Source: Anaeromyxobacter dehalogenans 2CP-C
Lineage (GTDB): Bacteria > Myxococcota > Myxococcia > Myxococcales > Anaeromyxobacteraceae
Length of the DNA: 64,000 nucleotides
Reading direction: 5' to 3'
NCBI RefSeq assembly: GCF_000013385.1
Contig: NC_007760.1
Coordinates: 4,686,001 to 4,750,000 of the forward strand
Of the stretch, positions 16,854 through 25,273 are shown one piece after another; the stretch's first letter is position 1, and each line of letters starts with the position of its first letter. The notes beneath the pieces are model-generated. The model was not told where the DNA came from and made no database searches. It saw nothing but the letters and a program-made list of their open reading frames with translations. Made by a program: the position numbers and the translations under genes.

Positions 16854-16939
16854 CGCCGGCGCGCCGTCCCGTGCGCATGGGACCCGTCGCCTCCGGGTCG
16901 ATTGGCCGGTCGGCGCCCTCGCGCTAGAGTCTCCGGCCC

Positions 16940-18691
16940 ATGCGCAAGATCGCTCAGGAATCCTCCACCGCGGCGCCCGGCGCGGCGGGCGCGCCGCACC
17001 GCGAGCTGACCGTCCGCGCCGTGTGCGTCGCGGTCGTGGTGGCCGCGCTCATGGGCGCGGCCGAGCCGACGGTGGTGCTGCGCATCGGCTACGGCCCGAA
17101 CATCTCGGTGGTGAGCGCGTTCCTCGGCTTCATCGCGCTCTCCCTGCTGGGCCTCGCCACGCGCGTCCGCGCCACGCGCTGGGAGACGAACCTGGTGCAG
17201 ACCGCCGGCACCGCCGCCGGCTCGGGCGTGGGCTTCATGTCGGTGGTGCTCGCCGCCATCGACATGCTGAACCAGCGCGGGCTGATGAGCCTGCACCTCA
17301 GCCCGCTGCAGATCTTCGCCTGGCTCGCGCCGTCCGGCATGCTGGGCGTCCTGCTCGCGGTGCCGCTGCGCAAGCACTACATCGACCAGGAGAACCTCAC
17401 CTTCGCCGACGGCACCGCCGCCGGGGAGACGCTGCTCGTGCTCGATCAGGGGCCGAAGCAGGCCGGCCCGCGCGTCGCGGCGCTCGGCCTGGGCGGCGCG
17501 ATCTCGGCGGGCTTCGTGGCGCTGCGGCAGGGCCTCGGGTGGATCCCCGAGACGATCTCCTTCCGCTTCCTCACCCCGCACGCCGAGGCGCTCCGGGTCG
17601 GCTCGGAGGTCGGCGTGCTCTCGCTCGGCGCCGGCCTGCTCATCGGCCTGCGCGTCACCCTCTCGATGGCGCTCGGCATGGTCCTCGCCTGGCTGGTGGC
17701 CCCCGAGCCGCTGTTCCGGGCCGGGCTGGTGCCGGAGCTGACGTTCAACTCGGTGCTGCAGCGCTGGATCATGTGGCCCGCCACCGGGCTCATGGTCGCC
17801 GGCGGCCTCACCGCGCTGGTGCTGAACCGGAAGGTGATCGCGAAGACGTTCCGCGGGATGTCGTCGAAGGGTACGACCGACGGCGGCGACTTCCCCATGC
17901 GCTGGGTGGTGTGGGGCGCGATCGGCTGCACGGTGGTGCTGGTGGCGGTGCAGAAGCTCTCGCTCGGCTTCCCCATCTGGCTGTCGCTCGTGTCGGTGGG
18001 CCTCTCGCTCGTGCTGATGCTGGTCGGGATCCGGGTGCTGGGCGAGACGAACTGGGCGCCCATCAGCGCCATGGCGAACGTGATGCAGGCGGTGTTCGCG
18101 GTGCTCGCGCCGGGCCACGTGCCCATCAACATGGTGGGCTCGGGCATGAGCGGCTCGGTGGCGGCGAACGGCGAGCACCTGATGCAGGACTACAAGGCCG
18201 GCAAGATCGTCGGCTCCACCAACCGGAACCTCACCATCCTGCAGCTCGTCGGCGTGCCGGTGGGCGCGCTGGCGGTCGCGATCGCCTACCCGGCGGTGCG
18301 GGCCAAGTACGGCATCGGCGGCGAGGGCGGCCTCACCTCGCCGATCAGCGTGAAGTGGGCCGGCTTCGCCGAGCTCCTCTCGCAGGGCTTCGGCGCGCTC
18401 GCGCCGAGCGCGGTCACGGCGCTCGGCCTCGCGCTCGTCGTCGGCGTGGTGCTCACCGTGCTCGAGTCGCACCCGCGCATCGGCCGGTTCGTGCCCTCGC
18501 CCTCCGCCGTGGGCCTCGGCATGCTCATCCCCGGCTTCGCCATCTTCCCGATGGTGGTGGGCGGCCTGGTGCAGGACCTGTGGAAGCGGCTCTCGCCGAG
18601 GACCGAGGCGATCTACAACACCCCGCTCGCCTCCGGCTTCATCACCGGCGAGGCGCTGGTGCTGCTGGTGCTGGCGCTCCTGGCATTCTAG
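16940..18691 (+). CDS. OPT-family oligopeptide/metal-chelate transporter
   Basis: A 583-residue membrane protein with about 14 hydrophobic helices. OPT-family features include LVQTAGTAAGSGVGFMSV near residue 95, QENLTFADGTAAGETL near residue 150, and LGETNWAPISAMANVMQAV near residue 370. The near-central GSGMSGSVAANGEHLMQDYKAG is also typical. In bacteria this family moves small peptides or possibly metal chelates; substrate not deducible. ATG 16940 is followed by a soluble N-terminal tail of about 30 residues. The next small gene begins ten bases after the stop. Confidence 0.9.
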   Translation: MRKIAQESSTAAPGAAGAPHRELTVRAVCVAVVVAALMGAAEPTVVLRIGYGPNISVVSAFLGFIALSLLGLATRVRATRWETNLVQTAGTAAGSGVGFMSVVLAAIDMLNQRGLMSLHLSPLQIFAWLAPSGMLGVLLAVPLRKHYIDQENLTFADGTAAGETLLVLDQGPKQAGPRVAALGLGGAISAGFVALRQGLGWIPETISFRFLTPHAEALRVGSEVGVLSLGAGLLIGLRVTLSMALGMVLAWLVAPEPLFRAGLVPELTFNSVLQRWIMWPATGLMVAGGLTALVLNRKVIAKTFRGMSSKGTTDGGDFPMRWVVWGAIGCTVVLVAVQKLSLGFPIWLSLVSVGLSLVLMLVGIRVLGETNWAPISAMANVMQAVFAVLAPGHVPINMVGSGMSGSVAANGEHLMQDYKAGKIVGSTNRNLTILQLVGVPVGALAVAIAYPAVRAKYGIGGEGGLTSPISVKWAGFAELLSQGFGALAPSAVTALGLALVVGVVLTVLESHPRIGRFVPSPSAVGLGMLIPGFAIFPMVVGGLVQDLWKRLSPRTEAIYNTPLASGFITGEALVLLVLALLAF

Positions 18692-18701
18692 GAGGTGGGC
18701 G

Positions 18702-19034
18702 ATGGGAGCGCGGCGCATGCGGCTCGCCGACCTGCAGCGCGAACGATCCCGGGCGCGCGGCGCGCGGCGGCTCCTGCCCTGGGCGGTCGCGAGCGCGATC
18801 GCGGCCGGGCTGCTGGTGGGCACCGCCGGCGCCGGCTGGCGCGGAGGCCTGGCGGTCGCGGGCGTGGGGCTGCTCTTCGCCGCGTTCGCCGCGGTGGCCT
18901 CCGTCGCGCGCTGCCCCTCGTGTGGGGCGCCGCTCGGGAAGGAAGACGACCGGCCGGCCCCGGGGGGACGTCCGGGACCGGCCGATCCATTGCGGGAGCA
19001 GCACTGCGCGCGCTGCGGGGCCCGGTTCGACTGA
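18702..19034 (+). CDS. Small membrane protein with C-terminal zinc-ribbon cysteines
   Basis: A 110-residue protein starting at ATG 18702 behind a good AGGAGGTG site. Residues about 27-68 hold two hydrophobic helices. The tail has two Cys pairs, CPSCG near residue 71 and CARCG near residue 104, as in a zinc ribbon. It is placed directly behind the OPT transporter and is likely co-transcribed. No specific family is recognised. Confidence 0.7.
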   Translation: MGARRMRLADLQRERSRARGARRLLPWAVASAIAAGLLVGTAGAGWRGGLAVAGVGLLFAAFAAVASVARCPSCGAPLGKEDDRPAPGGRPGPADPLREQHCARCGARFD

Positions 19035-19052
19035 GCCCCGCGACGCGGGGGA

Positions 19053-19247
19053 CTACGGCACGAACTCGACGTGCGGGCTCATCTGGCGAGCCAGCGGCGA
19101 CTCGGTGAGCAGGCGGAGCGCCCGTTCGAGCTTCTTGTCGCCGATGCCCGGGACCGCCTCGTACGCGGCGGAGATGAGGTCTCCGAGCGTCGTGACCATG
19201 CGGCGGGGCGCGAGGTGCTTCATGCGGCGGCGGGCCTTGCGGTTCAT
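19053..19247 (-). CDS. Small hypothetical protein with helix-hairpin-helix-like motif
   Basis: A 64-residue basic protein (N-terminus [12 protein letters not shown]) translated from ATG 19247 behind GGAGGGA. The middle reads [14 protein letters not shown], which looks like one helix-hairpin-helix (GIG hairpin) as found in non-specific DNA-binding proteins. This is a suggestion from the pattern alone. It is divergent from queF across a 192-base gap and faces the small zinc-ribbon gene on its other side. Confidence 0.6.
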   Translation of the reverse strand: MNRKARRRMKHLAPRRMVTTLGDLISAAYEAVPGIGDKKLERALRLLTESPLARQMSPHVEFVP

Positions 19248-19384
19248 GAATCCCTCCGTGTCTCGAGCGTGCGGTTCCTACCGATAGCAATCCGCTTGCC
19301 TTGGCCCGCGCGACGAGGTTACAGGGGCTTGCCGCCGGAGACCCCACCCCGACCGGTAAGGATTTCAGCCCGGCCCGCGAAATC

Positions 19385-19407
19385 CCGACAGCATGCTGTC
19401 GGTTTTT
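19385..19407 (+). terminator. Intrinsic terminator in the queF leader
   Basis: A perfect 18-base palindrome (CCGACAGCATGCTGTCGG) is followed at once by five T residues, oriented on the plus strand. It ends 32 bases before the queF start codon. The nearest upstream gene on the same strand ends at 19034, so the terminator lies where a queF leader transcript would run. Just upstream, GGATTTC (19370-19376) can pair with GAAATCC (19379-19385), competing for the first base of the terminator stem. A regulatory (attenuator) role is inferred. Confidence 0.75.
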
Positions 19408-19439
19408 CACCGGTTCGCACCAAGCCCGAAGGACGCCTC

Positions 19440-19808
19440 ATGCCGACCCAGCCCTCCCGCGACCTCCAGACGTTCCCGAACCCGAAGCCCGGACGCCCGT
19501 TCGAGATCGCGATGGAGTGCCCGGAGTTCACCTGCGTGTGCCCGATGACCGGGCAGCCGGACTTCGCCACCATCCGCCTCCGGTACGTGCCGGCCGAGCG
19601 CTGCGTGGAGCTGAAGAGCCTGAAGCTCTACCTGTGGAGCTTCCGGGACGAGGGCACGTTCCACGAGGCGGTCACGAACCGCATCTGCGACGACCTCGTG
19701 GCCGCGCTCGCGCCCCGCTGGATCGAGGTCGTGGGCGACTTCGCCGTCCGCGGCGGCATCCACACCGTCGTGACGGCCCGCCACGGCGAGCGGCCCGCCG
19801 GCGTCTGA
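19440..19808 (+). CDS. queF: NADPH-dependent preQ0 reductase (7-cyano-7-deazaguanine reductase)
   Basis: A 122-residue, single-domain (type I) QueF of the T-fold superfamily. The catalytic Cys is in [10 protein letters not shown] (Cys34), and the NADPH-binding QueF motif is [16 protein letters not shown] from residue 57. It reduces the nitrile of preQ0 to the amine preQ1 in queuosine tRNA modification. The start is ATG 19440 with AAGGA upstream. No other queuosine gene is nearby, and the transcript must pass the terminator at 19385-19407, suggesting leader control. Confidence 0.93.
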   Translation: MPTQPSRDLQTFPNPKPGRPFEIAMECPEFTCVCPMTGQPDFATIRLRYVPAERCVELKSLKLYLWSFRDEGTFHEAVTNRICDDLVAALAPRWIEVVGDFAVRGGIHTVVTARHGERPAGV

Positions 19809-19839
19809 TCCCGGTGCCTTTCGTCGCCGTTCCCCGCGC

Positions 19840-19856
19840 CGCCCGGCGCCCGGGCG
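19840..19856 (+). terminator. GC hairpin downstream of queF
   Basis: Seven-base arms (CGCCCGG/CCGGGCG) with a three-base loop lie about 30 bases after the queF stop and before the glycosyltransferase gene. No T-tract follows, so it is a weak terminator candidate. Confidence 0.3.
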
Positions 19857-19932
19857 GGCGTGCGCGCGCCCCTGTCAGGCTTCCCCTTCACCCCCCCGCA
19901 CTGCACCTTGAGGTCCGGGGAGGGGAGGGAGG

Positions 19933-21177
19933 ATGCGGAGAGGGCGGCTCTCGATCGCGTACGTCCATTACGGGTCCCAGAGCGGGGTGACCGCGGCCAT
20001 CGCCGCGGCGCTCGGCGGGCGGGGGCACGAGCTCCGGCTGGTCGCGGCGACCGGCGACCTCGAGCCGCGCGACCCCGCCACGCGACGCCTGCGCCCCGCG
20101 CCCCCGGTGGTCGCGCACCTGGCGCTGGCCGCGGCGCGCTACGGCCGCCTCGCGCTCCGGCACCGGTGGAACACGACCTACGCCTGGGACCGCCACGCGT
20201 CCCGCGCCGGCGAGCGCCTGCGCGCGCTCGCCCCGGCGCCGGACCTGGTGCTCCAGAACGGCGCCCTGTTCGCGCCCGGCCTCCCGCCGCCGCTGCCCTA
20301 CGCGCTCCTGCTCGACCACACCCGCGCGCTGGCGCAGGCGAGCCCGCCCTGGCCCGCCGCCGGCCTGGCCGCGCCGGTGGACTACGGGCCCGGCTGGCGG
20401 GCGCGGGAGGCGGCGGTGTACGGCGGCGCGCGCGTGATCGCGACGTTCTCGGCCAACGTGGCCCGCTCGCTGGTGCGCGACTACGGCGTGGACCGCGGGC
20501 GCATCGCGGTGGTCGGCGCCGGCGCGAACGTGTTCCCGGACGAGGCGCCCCGGCGCGACGACGGCCGCACGCTCCTGTTCGTGGGCAAGGACTTCCGGCG
20601 CAAGGGCGGCCCCATCCTGCTCGACGCGTTCGCGCGCCTGCGCCGCCGCCGCCCGCGCGCCCGCCTGCTGGTGGCGGGGCCGCGCGAGGTCCCGCCGCTG
20701 CCGGAGGGCGCCTTCCACCTCGGGCCGGTCGCCACCGAGGAGCTGCCCGCGCTGCTCGCCCAGGCCACCGCGCTGGTCCTGCCCACGCTGCGCGAGCCGT
20801 TCGGGATCGCGTTCCTCGACGCCATGGCGTGCGCGGTGCCGTGCGTCGGCACGCGCGTCGAGGCGGTGCCGGAGATCGTCGTCGAGGGCGTGACCGGGGT
20901 GCTCGTGCCGCCCGGCGACGCGGTCGCGCTCGCCGGCGCGCTGGAGCGGCTCCTCGACGACCCGCAGGGCGCGCGGGCCATGGGCGCCCGCGGGCGCGCG
21001 CGGGTGGCGGAGCGGTTCACCTGGGCGCGCGTCGCGGCGCGGCTGGAGCGCGCGCTCCTCCGGGCCGCGGGCGGCGACGCGCCCGGCCCGCGCGCGCCCC
21101 GCCGGGCGCGGAGCGTCCCCGCCGCCCGCGCGGTGCGCCCCCCGGCGCCGCATGAGGCCGTTCTCACCCTGCTCTGA
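19933..21177 (+). CDS. Glycosyltransferase family 4 (paralogue of the 9582 gene)
   Basis: A 414-residue GT-B glycosyltransferase starting at ATG 19933 behind GGAGGGAGG. It shares blocks with the gene at 9582-10724: YVHYGSQSGVTAAIAAAL at the N-terminus, LLLDHTRALAQ near residue 122, GKDFRRKGGPILLDAF near residue 218, and PTLREPFGIAFLDAMACAV near residue 285. It differs by a Pro/Arg-rich C-terminal extension of about 35 residues. It should use an NDP-sugar; acceptor unknown. It stands alone between queF and a kinase gene. Confidence 0.86.
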   Translation: MRRGRLSIAYVHYGSQSGVTAAIAAALGGRGHELRLVAATGDLEPRDPATRRLRPAPPVVAHLALAAARYGRLALRHRWNTTYAWDRHASRAGERLRALAPAPDLVLQNGALFAPGLPPPLPYALLLDHTRALAQASPPWPAAGLAAPVDYGPGWRAREAAVYGGARVIATFSANVARSLVRDYGVDRGRIAVVGAGANVFPDEAPRRDDGRTLLFVGKDFRRKGGPILLDAFARLRRRRPRARLLVAGPREVPPLPEGAFHLGPVATEELPALLAQATALVLPTLREPFGIAFLDAMACAVPCVGTRVEAVPEIVVEGVTGVLVPPGDAVALAGALERLLDDPQGARAMGARGRARVAERFTWARVAARLERALLRAAGGDAPGPRAPRRARSVPAARAVRPPAPHEAVLTLL

Positions 21178-21313
21178 GCGTCCGGCGGGGGGCTGCCCCG
21201 GCGTGGGGTGGTCCACGGTGGGCGCATGGGCGCGGGCGTCGCCGCGGCGCCGCCGCATCCTGGGCAGCCGCGCGAACGCGGTTACAATCCCGGTCCGCTT
21301 GTCCGGATCCGCA

Positions 21314-23194
21314 ATGTCCGCCCCCGTCACCTTCGAGCCGGCGTCGCTCGTCGGCACCTGCCTCGACGGTCGGTACGAGCTGACCGGCCACCTGGCCACG
21401 GGCGGCATGGGGGCGGTGTTCCAGGCCCGGCACGTCCACCTGCGCAAGGACCTGGCGGTGAAGGTGCTCCGGCCGGAGCTGTCGGCCTCGCCGGACCTGG
21501 TGGAGCGGTTCCGCCGCGAGGCGGAGATCGCGAGCGCGCTCCAGCACGATCACATCGTCCACGTCACCGACTTCGGCCGGACCGAGGAGGGGTGGCTGTT
21601 CCTCGCGATGGAGCTGCTCACCGGCGAGAGCCTGTTCGACCGGCTCCGGCGCGAGGGCGCCCTCGCGCCCGCCGCGGCGGTCCCGGTGCTCTGGCAGATC
21701 TGCGCCGGCCTGGGCGCCGCCCACGCCATGGGCGTCGTGCACCGCGACCTGAAGCCGGAGAACGTGTTCCTGGCGCGGACCGCGAGCGGCCGCGAGGTGG
21801 CGAAGATCCTCGACTTCGGCATCGCCAAGATGACCGACCCGAGCTCCGGGTGCGCCACGCAGGCGGGCATGGTGGTGGGCACGCCCGAGTACCTCGCGCC
21901 GGAGCAGGCCACCGGCGGCGCGGTGGACGCGCGCGCGGACCTCTACGCGGTCGGGCTCATCGCCTGGCGGATGCTGGCCGGCCACCACCCGTTCACCGCG
22001 CCCGACGCGCGCGGCCTGCTCATGAAGCAGGCCACCGCGCCGGTGCCGCCGCTCGCCGAGGCGCGCCCGGAGCTCGCCGCCTGGCCGGCGCTCGTCGCGG
22101 TCGTGGCCCGCGCCTGCGAGAAGGAGCCCGGCGCGCGCCCCGCCAGCGCGGCCGAGCTGGGCGAGGCGCTCGCCGCGGCGCTCGGCCCGGGGTTCGCGCT
22201 GCCGCCCGGCGCGACGCCCGCGCCCTCCCCGCCCCCGCTCGCCTCGGCCGAGTTCGAGCTGGTGGCGCACGAGCTCCCGACCCCGCCCGTCGCGGCGCCC
22301 CGCACGCTGACGCTGCCCGGCCCGGCCGCGATCGCGGTGCACGGGCCCGGCGCCACGGCCCGCCGGCTCGCCGCCCGCGCCGCCGATGCGCTCGCCCGCG
22401 CCGCCGCGTCGCTGGCCCGCGCCCGGGCCGCCGCGCGCCCCGCGCTCGAGGCGCTCGGGCGCCGCGCCGCCGCCGGCGCCCGCGCCCACCCGCGCCGCGC
22501 CGCCGCCGCGGCCGGCGCGGGCGTCCTCGCGCTCGCGCTCGTGGGCGGCATCGCCTGGGCCCGCGCGCGCCCTGCCGCCGAGGCGCGCGAGCACCTCGCG
22601 GCCGGCCGGCCCGCCGAGGCGAGGCTCGCGCTCGAGGCCGCGCTGCGCAGCCGGCCGAAGGACCCCGAGCTGCTCCTCCTGCACGGGCGCGCCCTGCACC
22701 GGCTCCCGGGCCGGGCCGCGGACGGCGTGGAGGCCTACCAGGCGGCGCGCGAGGCCGGCGTGCTCGACGCGGAGGCGCGCTCGGACCTGGCGCGGGACCT
22801 CGGCGGCGAGCGCAGCCTCGCCGATCGCGCCGCGCGCCTGCTCCGCGACGAGGGCGCGCGCGCCGTCCCGGTGCTCGCGGGCGCGGCCGCGGCCGGGACC
22901 GGCGTGCAGCGGCTGCGCGCGCTGGCGGTGCTGCGGGACCTCGGCGCCGAGGAGGAGGTGGAGCGGCAGGCGGCGTACGGCGCGCTGCTCGCCGACCCGG
23001 AATGCGACGTGCGCCGCGCCGCCGCCCGGCGCCTGGGCGAGCTGGCGGATCCCGCCGCCCTGCCCCGGCTGCGCGAGGCCGCCGCGGCCCGCGCCGAGAA
23101 GCGCGGGCTGTTCGGGCTCGGCAGCACCCGCGTGCCGGCCTGCGGCGCGCCCGAGGCGGCCGAGGCCATCCGCCGCATCGAGGCGGCGCAGTAG
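21314..23194 (+). CDS. Eukaryotic-type Ser/Thr protein kinase, single-pass membrane
   Basis: A 626-residue kinase. Residues about 20-285 form a Hanks-type catalytic domain with a Gly loop (ATGGMGAVFQA), the catalytic loop HRDLKPEN and DFGIAKM. GTPEYLAPEQ marks the P+1/APE region. Residues about 300-390 are a Pro/Ala-rich juxtamembrane linker. A transmembrane helix lies near 395-418. The outer part has TPR-like and HEAT-like helices (LAAGRPAEARLALEAALRS, then CDVRRAAARRLGELADP). ATG 21314 begins SAPVTFEP just ahead of the kinase domain; a longer in-frame form exists but has no homology. It is likely a signal-transducing kinase, target unknown. Confidence 0.88.
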   Translation: MSAPVTFEPASLVGTCLDGRYELTGHLATGGMGAVFQARHVHLRKDLAVKVLRPELSASPDLVERFRREAEIASALQHDHIVHVTDFGRTEEGWLFLAMELLTGESLFDRLRREGALAPAAAVPVLWQICAGLGAAHAMGVVHRDLKPENVFLARTASGREVAKILDFGIAKMTDPSSGCATQAGMVVGTPEYLAPEQATGGAVDARADLYAVGLIAWRMLAGHHPFTAPDARGLLMKQATAPVPPLAEARPELAAWPALVAVVARACEKEPGARPASAAELGEALAAALGPGFALPPGATPAPSPPPLASAEFELVAHELPTPPVAAPRTLTLPGPAAIAVHGPGATARRLAARAADALARAAASLARARAAARPALEALGRRAAAGARAHPRRAAAAAGAGVLALALVGGIAWARARPAAEAREHLAAGRPAEARLALEAALRSRPKDPELLLLHGRALHRLPGRAADGVEAYQAAREAGVLDAEARSDLARDLGGERSLADRAARLLRDEGARAVPVLAGAAAAGTGVQRLRALAVLRDLGAEEEVERQAAYGALLADPECDVRRAAARRLGELADPAALPRLREAAAARAEKRGLFGLGSTRVPACGAPEAAEAIRRIEAAQ

Positions 23195-23242
23195 CCCTCC
23201 CCGTGCTAAACGACGCCTCCACACACCCGTGGAGGAGCACGC

Positions 23243-24799
23243 ATGTCCCGAGGCATCGAGCGGATCGCGGTGAGGGCGGCAGGGGCGGCGCCGGCGGAGG
23301 CGGAGGCCGACGCGCTGGCGCTGCCGGTGTTCGAGGACGAGGTCCGCGGCGGCGGGACCGGCGCGGTGAAGGACCTCGACCGCCTCCTGGACGGCGCGCT
23401 GCTCGCGGCCGCGCGCGCCGAGCGGTTCACCGGGAAGGCGGGCCAGGAGCTGGCGCTGCCGACGCTGGGGCGCGCCCGGGCCGGGCGGGTGGTGCTGATG
23501 GGGATGGGCGCGCGCGCGAAGGCGCTGGAGGCGTGGGGGCGCGACGGGTACGAGGCGCTCCGGGCCGCGGCGGGCAAGGCGGCGCGCGGCGCGGAGAAGG
23601 CCGGGGCGCGCACGCTCGCGCTCGCCGCGCCGGAGCTGGACGGCGGCGCGCTCCCCGGCGCCGCCCGCGCGCTCGCCGAGGGCGCGCTGCTCGGCGCGTA
23701 CCGGTTCTCCCGCTACCGGAAGGACGATCCCGCCCGGCCGGCCGGCGTCTCCGAGGTGGCGGTGCTGGTGCCGCCGTCGCTGGAGAAGGCCCGCGCCGTG
23801 AAGGACGCGCTCGAGCTCGCCCGCCGGCTCGCGGGCGCGGTGGCGTGGGCGCGCGACCTCGTGAACCTGGGCCCGGCCGACTGCACGCCGGAGCTGCTCG
23901 CGCGCGCGGCGTCCGAGGTGGCGCGGCGCGCCGGCCTCTCGGTGGAGGTGCGCGGGCCGAAGGAGCTCCAGGCGCTGAAGATGGGCATGTTCCTGGGCGT
24001 CACGCGCGGCTCGGCGGAGCCGCCGCGCCTCGTGAAGGTGAGCTGGGTGCCGCGCGGCGCCGCCGGGCGGAGGGCGCCGGTGGTGCTGGTGGGCAAGGCC
24101 ATCACGTTCGACTCGGGCGGCCTCTCGCTGAAGCCCACCGAGAGCATGGTCACCATGAACACCGACATGGCGGGCAGCGCCGCGGTGCTCGGCGCCATGC
24201 AGGTGATCGCCGCGCTGAAGCCGCCGTTCCCGGTGCACGCGGTGCTGGGCGCCTGCGAGAACATGCCGGGCGGCCGCGCCTACAAGCCGTCCGACGTGCT
24301 GGTGGCGCACGACGGCCAGACCGTCGAGATCACCAACACCGACGCGGAGGGGCGGCTGGTGCTCGGGGACGTCCTCTCCTGGGCGGCGGAGACGCTGAAG
24401 CCGGCGGCGATGATCGACGTGGCCACGCTCACCGGCGCCTGCATCGTGGCGCTCGGCAACGGCACCGCCGGCCTGTTCGGGCCCGACGGCCCGGTCGCCG
24501 ACGGCGTGCTCGCGGCGGCGCGCGCGGCCGGGGAGGACGTCTGGCGCCTGCCCATGACCGAGGGGCTGAAGGACCAGCTCAAGAGCGACCGCGCCGACCT
24601 CAAGAACACCGGCGAGCGCTGGGGCGGCGCCATCACCGCGGCCCACTTCCTCCACGCGTTCACGAAGGACGCGCCCTGGGCGCACCTCGACATCGCCGGG
24701 CCGTCGCACTCCGGCAAGGAGCAGGGCTACGTCGCGAAGGGCGGGACCGGCTTCGCGGTCCGGACCCTGGTCGAGTTCGTGCGCGCCTGGGAGGCGTGA
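23243..24799 (+). CDS. pepA: Leucyl aminopeptidase (M17 family)
   Basis: A 518-residue M17 metallo-aminopeptidase. The N-terminal macro-like domain spans about 1-190. The catalytic domain has GKAITFDSGGLSLKP near residue 291 with a metal-binding Asp and Lys. TDMAGSAAVLGAM follows near residue 312, and the M17 signature NTDAEGRLVLGD near residue 364. It would remove N-terminal residues from peptides as a hexamer with two divalent metals. ATG 23243 follows a GGAGGAG site. Length is normal for the family. Confidence 0.94.
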   Translation: MSRGIERIAVRAAGAAPAEAEADALALPVFEDEVRGGGTGAVKDLDRLLDGALLAAARAERFTGKAGQELALPTLGRARAGRVVLMGMGARAKALEAWGRDGYEALRAAAGKAARGAEKAGARTLALAAPELDGGALPGAARALAEGALLGAYRFSRYRKDDPARPAGVSEVAVLVPPSLEKARAVKDALELARRLAGAVAWARDLVNLGPADCTPELLARAASEVARRAGLSVEVRGPKELQALKMGMFLGVTRGSAEPPRLVKVSWVPRGAAGRRAPVVLVGKAITFDSGGLSLKPTESMVTMNTDMAGSAAVLGAMQVIAALKPPFPVHAVLGACENMPGGRAYKPSDVLVAHDGQTVEITNTDAEGRLVLGDVLSWAAETLKPAAMIDVATLTGACIVALGNGTAGLFGPDGPVADGVLAAARAAGEDVWRLPMTEGLKDQLKSDRADLKNTGERWGGAITAAHFLHAFTKDAPWAHLDIAGPSHSGKEQGYVAKGGTGFAVRTLVEFVRAWEA

Positions 24800-24807
24800 G
24801 CCGCCGA

Positions 24808-24824
24808 ATTCACGAAATGTGAAT
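24808..24824. terminator. AT-rich small hairpin between convergent genes
   Basis: ATTCAC/GTGAAT arms with loop GAAAT lie in the 27-base gap between pepA and the convergent DUF2007 gene. It is one of few AT-rich patches in the window. A bidirectional terminator role is possible but weak. Confidence 0.3.
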
Positions 24825-24826
24825 CT

Positions 24827-25108
24827 CTACTCCCGCTCGCCCGGCGCGCCGCCGGGCGGGAGCGGCGCCTCCTCGGAGCCGGCCGCGTCCGGCGTCGCGA
24901 GGACCTCGCGCGCCTTCTCGAGCTCGTCGGGGAGGACGAGCAGCACCAGCCCGCCGTTCGCGAGCGCGATCGGCGGGAGCAGCGACGCGAGCGGCCGGTC
25001 CTGCACCACCGCCTCGATCCCCTCGGCCTCGAGCAGGCCGAGCGCCACCTCGGCCTCGGAGAGGCTCTCGAACGACGCCACCGGGACGAGCTCCTGGTTC
25101 TCGTGCAT
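24827..25108 (-). CDS. DUF2007 family small protein (putative signal-transducing)
   Basis: A 93-residue cytoplasmic protein. The N-terminal part follows the DUF2007 pattern: VPVASFESLSEAEVALGLLEA, then GIEAVVQD and a hydrophobic strand LVLLVLPDELEKAREVL. This is the GlnB-like ferredoxin fold often annotated as a putative signal-transducing protein. The last 20 residues are a Pro/Gly/Glu tail. The ATG is at 25108. It converges with pepA and is divergent from the pyrophosphatase gene. Function in this organism unknown. Confidence 0.75.
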   Translation of the reverse strand: MHENQELVPVASFESLSEAEVALGLLEAEGIEAVVQDRPLASLLPPIALANGGLVLLVLPDELEKAREVLATPDAAGSEEAPLPPGGAPGERE

Positions 25109-25273
25109 CGCGCGCCTCCTCGCCCCCGAGGATACCGCCACCGGGGCCCGCGCGCAGGCCGGCCTCACGGCGCCCGGCCGGCCGCCCGGCGCCCTCCCTC
25201 TGCCGGGGACACCGGTAGGGTCCCCACCGGTCATGCAATTGCCCGGCGGGGCGTGCCCCGGCATGTGCAGGGA

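Noticed and set aside
19261-19290. preQ1-I riboswitch aptamer (GCGGTTC...CCGC) ahead of queF
   Set aside because: The stem is plausible, but the conserved C-rich loop and the A-rich tail of the class are not convincingly present. Only the terminator is claimed.
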